Below, piece after piece: positions 7,517 through 9,672 of a DNA stretch of 9,672 bases. Both the position numbers and the translations under genes were made by a program. The notes below the pieces were generated by a model. The model worked only from the letters and a program-made list of their open reading frames with translations. It made no database searches and had not been told where the DNA came from. Origin of the DNA: Desulfobacteraceae bacterium (GTDB lineage: Bacteria > Desulfobacterota > Desulfobacteria > Desulfobacterales > SURF-7); NCBI GenBank assembly GCA_030618925.1, contig JAUXCK010000073.1:1-9672 (forward strand). Direction: 5' to 3'. The stretch's first letter is position 1. Each line of letters starts with the position of its first letter.

Positions 7517-7552
7517 AAAGGGATCGGCGTGTCAAAGCCGGTCCCTTTTTTT
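7517..7552 (+). terminator. Rho-independent terminator after hppA
   Basis: A 9-bp stem GGGATCGGC (7520-7528) pairs with GCCGGTCCC (7537-7545), with one G-T pair and an 8-nt loop. AAA/TTT extends the stem, and seven Ts follow (7546-7552). It starts 30 nt after the hppA stop and should separate the long upstream unit from carD. On the opposite strand the T-run is only three bases, so it acts mainly in the + direction. Confidence 0.93.
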
Positions 7553-7553
7553 G

Positions 7554-7582
7554 TTGATTCATTTATGAAAATGTGCTAAACA
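7554..7582 (+). promoter_or_regulatory. Possible sigma70-type promoter for carD-rluD
   Basis: TTGATT (7554-7559) and TAAACA (7577-7582) are 17 nt apart, with TGC directly before the second box, as in extended -10 promoters. Matches to consensus are only 4/6 and 3/6. Position is the main support: right after a strong terminator and ahead of a new unit. If real, the mRNA would begin near 7589, leaving a leader of about 80 nt before carD in which I see no riboswitch or strong hairpin. Confidence 0.3.
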
Positions 7583-7669
7583 TCGATAAATCGGTAACGA
7601 TATGTTGATTATTGCGGGTCGTTGGTCACAGGAACCTTTGTTTCTTAACAAGATGACGTGGTGGGGAAA

Positions 7670-8197
7670 ATGGTGGAAAAGGCACTCAGGCAAGAGGAAG
7701 TCAGTCGTGAATTTACTCCAGGTGAGCTGGCGGTTTATCCGGCTCATGGTGTCGGTCGTATCGAGGCCATCGAGAGTCGGGAGATTGGAGGGAACAGACA
7801 GGATTTTTATATCATGAAAATCCTTGAAAACGGCATGGTCATTATGATTCCGACAAAAAATGTTGAATCAGTAGGCTTAAGAGGTGTCATCCCCAAGGAG
7901 GATGTTAAGAAAGTCTATAAAGTCATGCAGAAAAAACGGGTAAACTCCATTGACAACCAGACATGGAATCGCAGATATCGGGAGTATATGGACAAAATTA
8001 AAACAGGATCTCTTTATGATGTGGCAGAAGTATTCAGGGATCTGTTTCTCCTCAAGTTAAATAAAGATCTTTCGTTTGGCGAACGCAAACTCCTTGATAC
8101 TGCTCAGGGCTTGCTTTTGAAAGAGCTTTGTACTGCAAAAGACAAAGACGAAAGTACCGTCATGGCAGAGATCGAATCTCTTTTTGCAACCCAATAA
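7670..8197 (+). CDS. carD: CarD/CdnL-family RNA polymerase-binding transcription regulator
   Basis: CarD/CdnL proteins bind the RNA polymerase beta subunit through an N-terminal Tudor-like domain and touch the upstream edge of the promoter bubble, stabilising open complexes, notably at rRNA and growth genes. In the 175-residue product the N-terminal domain covers about 13-70 (FTPGELAVYPAHGVGRIEAIE, MVIMIPTKNVESVGLR) and the rest is a helical domain (NQTWNRRYREYMDKIKTGS, LSFGERKLLDTAQGLLLKEL). W99 matches the conserved tryptophan that contacts promoter DNA in characterised members. There is no HMGA-like DNA-binding tail, so this is the CdnL type rather than Myxococcus CarD proper. ATG 7670 follows GGGG at short spacing; an in-frame GTG at 7658 would add four residues and cannot be excluded. 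It starts a new unit after the hppA terminator and rluD follows after 18 nt. Confidence 0.93.
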   Translation: MVEKALRQEEVSREFTPGELAVYPAHGVGRIEAIESREIGGNRQDFYIMKILENGMVIMIPTKNVESVGLRGVIPKEDVKKVYKVMQKKRVNSIDNQTWNRRYREYMDKIKTGSLYDVAEVFRDLFLLKLNKDLSFGERKLLDTAQGLLLKELCTAKDKDESTVMAEIESLFATQ

Positions 8198-8215
8198 TAT
8201 CCGGTCATTCAGCTC

Positions 8216-9190
8216 ATGCCTGATGAAGAAGGGTTCTTTACCATAATTGCGGCTGAAGTTGATACAGACACGCGATTGGACTATTTCGTTGCATCGAGCA
8301 TCTCTGCCTGTTCCAGAAAGACCGCAGCATCTCTTCTCCAAAAGGGGCTGATCCGTGTGTCCGGATCCGTCAAAAAACCCGGGTATCGTATCAAGCCCGG
8401 AGACATTATTGAAGGCATCATCCCCCTCCCCGAACCAATGGCATTTCAGCCGGAACCCATCCCCCTCAGCATTCTTTTTGAAGATGAAACCATTATCATA
8501 CTGGACAAAGCGCCGGGAATTGTTGTGCACCCGGCACCCGGCCATTATAGCGGGACACTGGTAAACGGCCTTTTATTTCACTGCCCCGATCTTTCGGGTA
8601 TCGGGGGAACGCTCAGACCCGGGATTGTCCATCGTCTTGACAAAGACACATCCGGGGTCCTGGCGGTTGCCAAGAATCAAGACGCCCACATCCATCTGGC
8701 CTCCCAGTTTAAATCAAGACAGGTAGACAAACGTTATTTGTGTGTTGTTTATGGGGAACCCAAAAAAGATGCCGGCACAATTCGGCTTCCTGTCGGGCGT
8801 CATCCCAGTGATCGAAAAAAAATGTCGGTCCACAGCCATAAGCCCAGGAGCGCTGAAACAGACTGGCAGGTGAGGGAGCGCCTTAACGGGTTTGCATTAT
8901 TAGACATCAGGCTGAAAACCGGGAGAACCCATCAGATCCGGGTTCACTGTACCGCAATTCATCACGCCATTGTGGGGGATCCGGTTTATGGGGGTCGGAA
9001 GACAATACAGAAATTTAAAAAGGAAAAGAGGGCCGGGCGTTTAATGAAAGGTGTTTCCCGCCAAATGCTCCATGCCTGGCGTCTCAGCCTGAAACACCCC
9101 AAAACAAATGAACCCATGCAGTTTGAAGCACCTGTTCCGGAAGATATGAAGGCCCTGATTGAAGGCCTTAGAAAGCAGGACGGAGAATGA
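8216..9190 (+). CDS. rluD: 23S rRNA pseudouridine synthase, RluA/RluD family
   Basis: Converts uridines in rRNA to pseudouridine; RluD itself acts on helix 69 of 23S rRNA (positions 1911, 1915 and 1917 in E. coli). In the 324-residue product, residues from about 17 to 75 form an S4 RNA-binding domain (TRLDYFVASSIS, KTAASLLQKGLIRVSG, PGYRIKPGD). The catalytic domain follows, with ILDKAPGIVVHPAPGH, the signature HRLDKDTSG at 139-147 with catalytic D142, KRYLCVVYGEP, and the late motif LKTGRTHQIRVH. The S4 domain, length and TLVNGLL/CPDLSGIGG stretch fit RluD better than RluA, but RluC-like substrate choice cannot be ruled out. The ATG is the only start that keeps the S4 domain (the next Met is residue 75), yet no Shine-Dalgarno is visible. 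Translation may depend on coupling to carD, 18 nt upstream. Confidence 0.9.
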   Translation: MPDEEGFFTIIAAEVDTDTRLDYFVASSISACSRKTAASLLQKGLIRVSGSVKKPGYRIKPGDIIEGIIPLPEPMAFQPEPIPLSILFEDETIIILDKAPGIVVHPAPGHYSGTLVNGLLFHCPDLSGIGGTLRPGIVHRLDKDTSGVLAVAKNQDAHIHLASQFKSRQVDKRYLCVVYGEPKKDAGTIRLPVGRHPSDRKKMSVHSHKPRSAETDWQVRERLNGFALLDIRLKTGRTHQIRVHCTAIHHAIVGDPVYGGRKTIQKFKKEKRAGRLMKGVSRQMLHAWRLSLKHPKTNEPMQFEAPVPEDMKALIEGLRKQDGE

Positions 9191-9221
9191 CGTGCGGCTG
9201 CGGTCTATTATTTTAAGACAG

Positions 9222-9253
9222 GGTATTTCAAGATAGTGTAGAAACCGTTTTTT
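9222..9253 (+). terminator. Weak candidate terminator after rluD
   Basis: GGTATTTC can pair with GAAACC (9241-9246) as GG/CC plus TTTC/GAAA with a two-base bulge, followed by G and six Ts (9248-9253). The stem is short and imperfect. It sits where a terminator is expected, between rluD and the convergent gene. The rest of 9191-9294 shows nothing else I can support. Confidence 0.25.
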
Positions 9254-9294
9254 AAGAGCGAATATTGACTGTCGAATGTGAACGCCGCATTCCT

Positions 9295-9654
9295 TTAAAA
9301 TTTCACACTGAAGGATGCACCGAATTCTATGTCGCCGATATCGAACTCTTTTAATTTCCCCCATTTTTCAAAAACATAGTAGCTGTCGATGCCAACCGAA
9401 AACCGTTCTAAAAACGGAAAATTAAGACCGATATTGAACTGATAGTAAGGGCTTGACCACCCGTCGATGATTTCTTCCGGAGGGATCTCTTCTGAAGGGG
9501 TTTCCAGGTCGGTTGATTCGCGTGCAACATAGCTCCACAAGACACCGATGCCGGCCCGGAAAATTCTGTCCTGGATAATGAGACTGACTTGGGGTGTGAG
9601 AACGTAGTTGACATTCGGATCACCGTCCGGGCTCGGTGCATATTCAACGCCGGC
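9295..9654 (-). CDS. Outer-membrane beta-barrel protein, C-terminal part only
   Basis: About 119 codons are open on the minus strand and end in TAA at 9295-9297. The protein shows amphipathic alternation typical of barrel strands, for example NYVLTPQVSLIIQ, RIFRAGIGVLWSYVAR, YYQFNIGLNFP and RFSVGIDSYYVF. It ends in IEFGASFSVKF, with terminal Phe, Val at -3 and Phe at -5, the pattern of a beta-signal read by the BAM assembly machinery. An acidic, proline-rich stretch (TPSEEIPPEE) looks like a loop. I cannot name the family. The N-terminal part, signal peptide and start lie outside the window. Going upstream in the gene, the frame meets TAG at 9655-9657, followed by six more readable codons to the edge, so the gene is broken there or the last bases are unreliable. 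It is convergent with rluD, 104 nt apart. Confidence 0.6.
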   Translation of the reverse strand, partial: AGVEYAPSPDGDPNVNYVLTPQVSLIIQDRIFRAGIGVLWSYVARESTDLETPSEEIPPEEIIDGWSSPYYQFNIGLNFPFLERFSVGIDSYYVFEKWGKLKEFDIGDIEFGASFSVKF

Positions 9655-9668
9655 CTAAGTCGGAGGCC
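9652..9668. repeat. Short inverted repeat at the right window edge
   Basis: GGCCT (9652-9656) and AGGCC (9664-9668) are perfect inverted copies around a 7-nt loop. The minus-strand TAG that interrupts the barrel protein overlaps the left arm. It lies only four bases from the edge, so it may mark a sequence or assembly end artefact rather than a real element. Confidence 0.35.
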
Positions 9669-9672
9669 AAGC

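Noticed and set aside
7602..7817. A 71-codon + strand reading frame starting in the carD leader
   Set aside because: It has no ribosome binding site, runs out of frame through the start of carD, and its protein resembles nothing I know; a shadow of carD.
9283..9292. GAATG/CATTC inverted repeat (9275-9279 with 9288-9292) near the end of the minus-strand barrel gene
   Set aside because: A 5-bp stem with no T-run in either direction; too weak to call a terminator.
1..9672. Search for CRISPR arrays, insertion sequences, att sites, toxin-antitoxin or defence genes
   Set aside because: No spaced repeats, transposase or integrase motifs or defence domains are visible; the tRNA-Gln 3' end is not repeated elsewhere in the window, so there is no sign of integration there.

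Overview
The window looks like an ordinary chromosomal segment of an anaerobic, Gram-negative deltaproteobacterium (Desulfobacterota), possibly a marine sulfate reducer of the Desulfobacteraceae/Desulfosarcina type. The grounds are a CarD/CdnL-type RNA polymerase regulator, a DUF1844 protein, a K+-independent membrane H+-pyrophosphatase, an outer-membrane beta-barrel fragment, and the order ispE - tRNA-Gln - prs - rplY - pth, which I recall from deltaproteobacteria such as Geobacter and Desulfovibrio. The lineage is inferred from gene content and order, not from a phylogeny.

Layout. Almost everything lies on the + strand. Positions 34-7487 form a tightly spaced run that may be one operon or several overlapping units: serA (serine biosynthesis), a DUF1844 gene of unknown function, ispE (isoprenoid precursors), a tRNA-Gln(UUG) gene, prs (PRPP synthesis), rplY/ctc (ribosomal protein L25 with an acidic tail), pth (peptidyl-tRNA hydrolase) and hppA (membrane pyrophosphatase). 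Gaps between these genes are 25 to 78 nt. A strong rho-independent terminator (7517-7552) closes the run. A second + strand unit then holds carD (RNA polymerase-binding regulator) and a RluD-family 23S rRNA pseudouridine synthase (to 9190). The last ~380 bases hold, on the - strand and convergent with rluD, the C-terminal part of an outer-membrane beta-barrel protein. Its reading frame meets a TAG 16 bases from the window edge.

How the genes fit together. The cluster is about growth: ribosome parts and translation quality control (L25, Pth, tRNA-Gln, RluD), central building blocks (serine, IPP/DMAPP, PRPP) and transcription control tied to growth (CarD). HppA fits as an energy-saving partner, because PRPP-using reactions, tRNA charging, IspD and (in sulfate reducers) ATP sulfurylase all release pyrophosphate. 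HppA could turn that pyrophosphate into a proton gradient.

I found no sign of a new defence system, mobile element, CRISPR array or other undescribed multi-gene system. The points worth a second look are modest: the interrupted barrel gene at the right edge, hppA sitting between pth and carD, the DUF1844 gene, three copies of one 10-mer around the tRNA, the acidic tail of L25, and rluD having no visible ribosome binding site.
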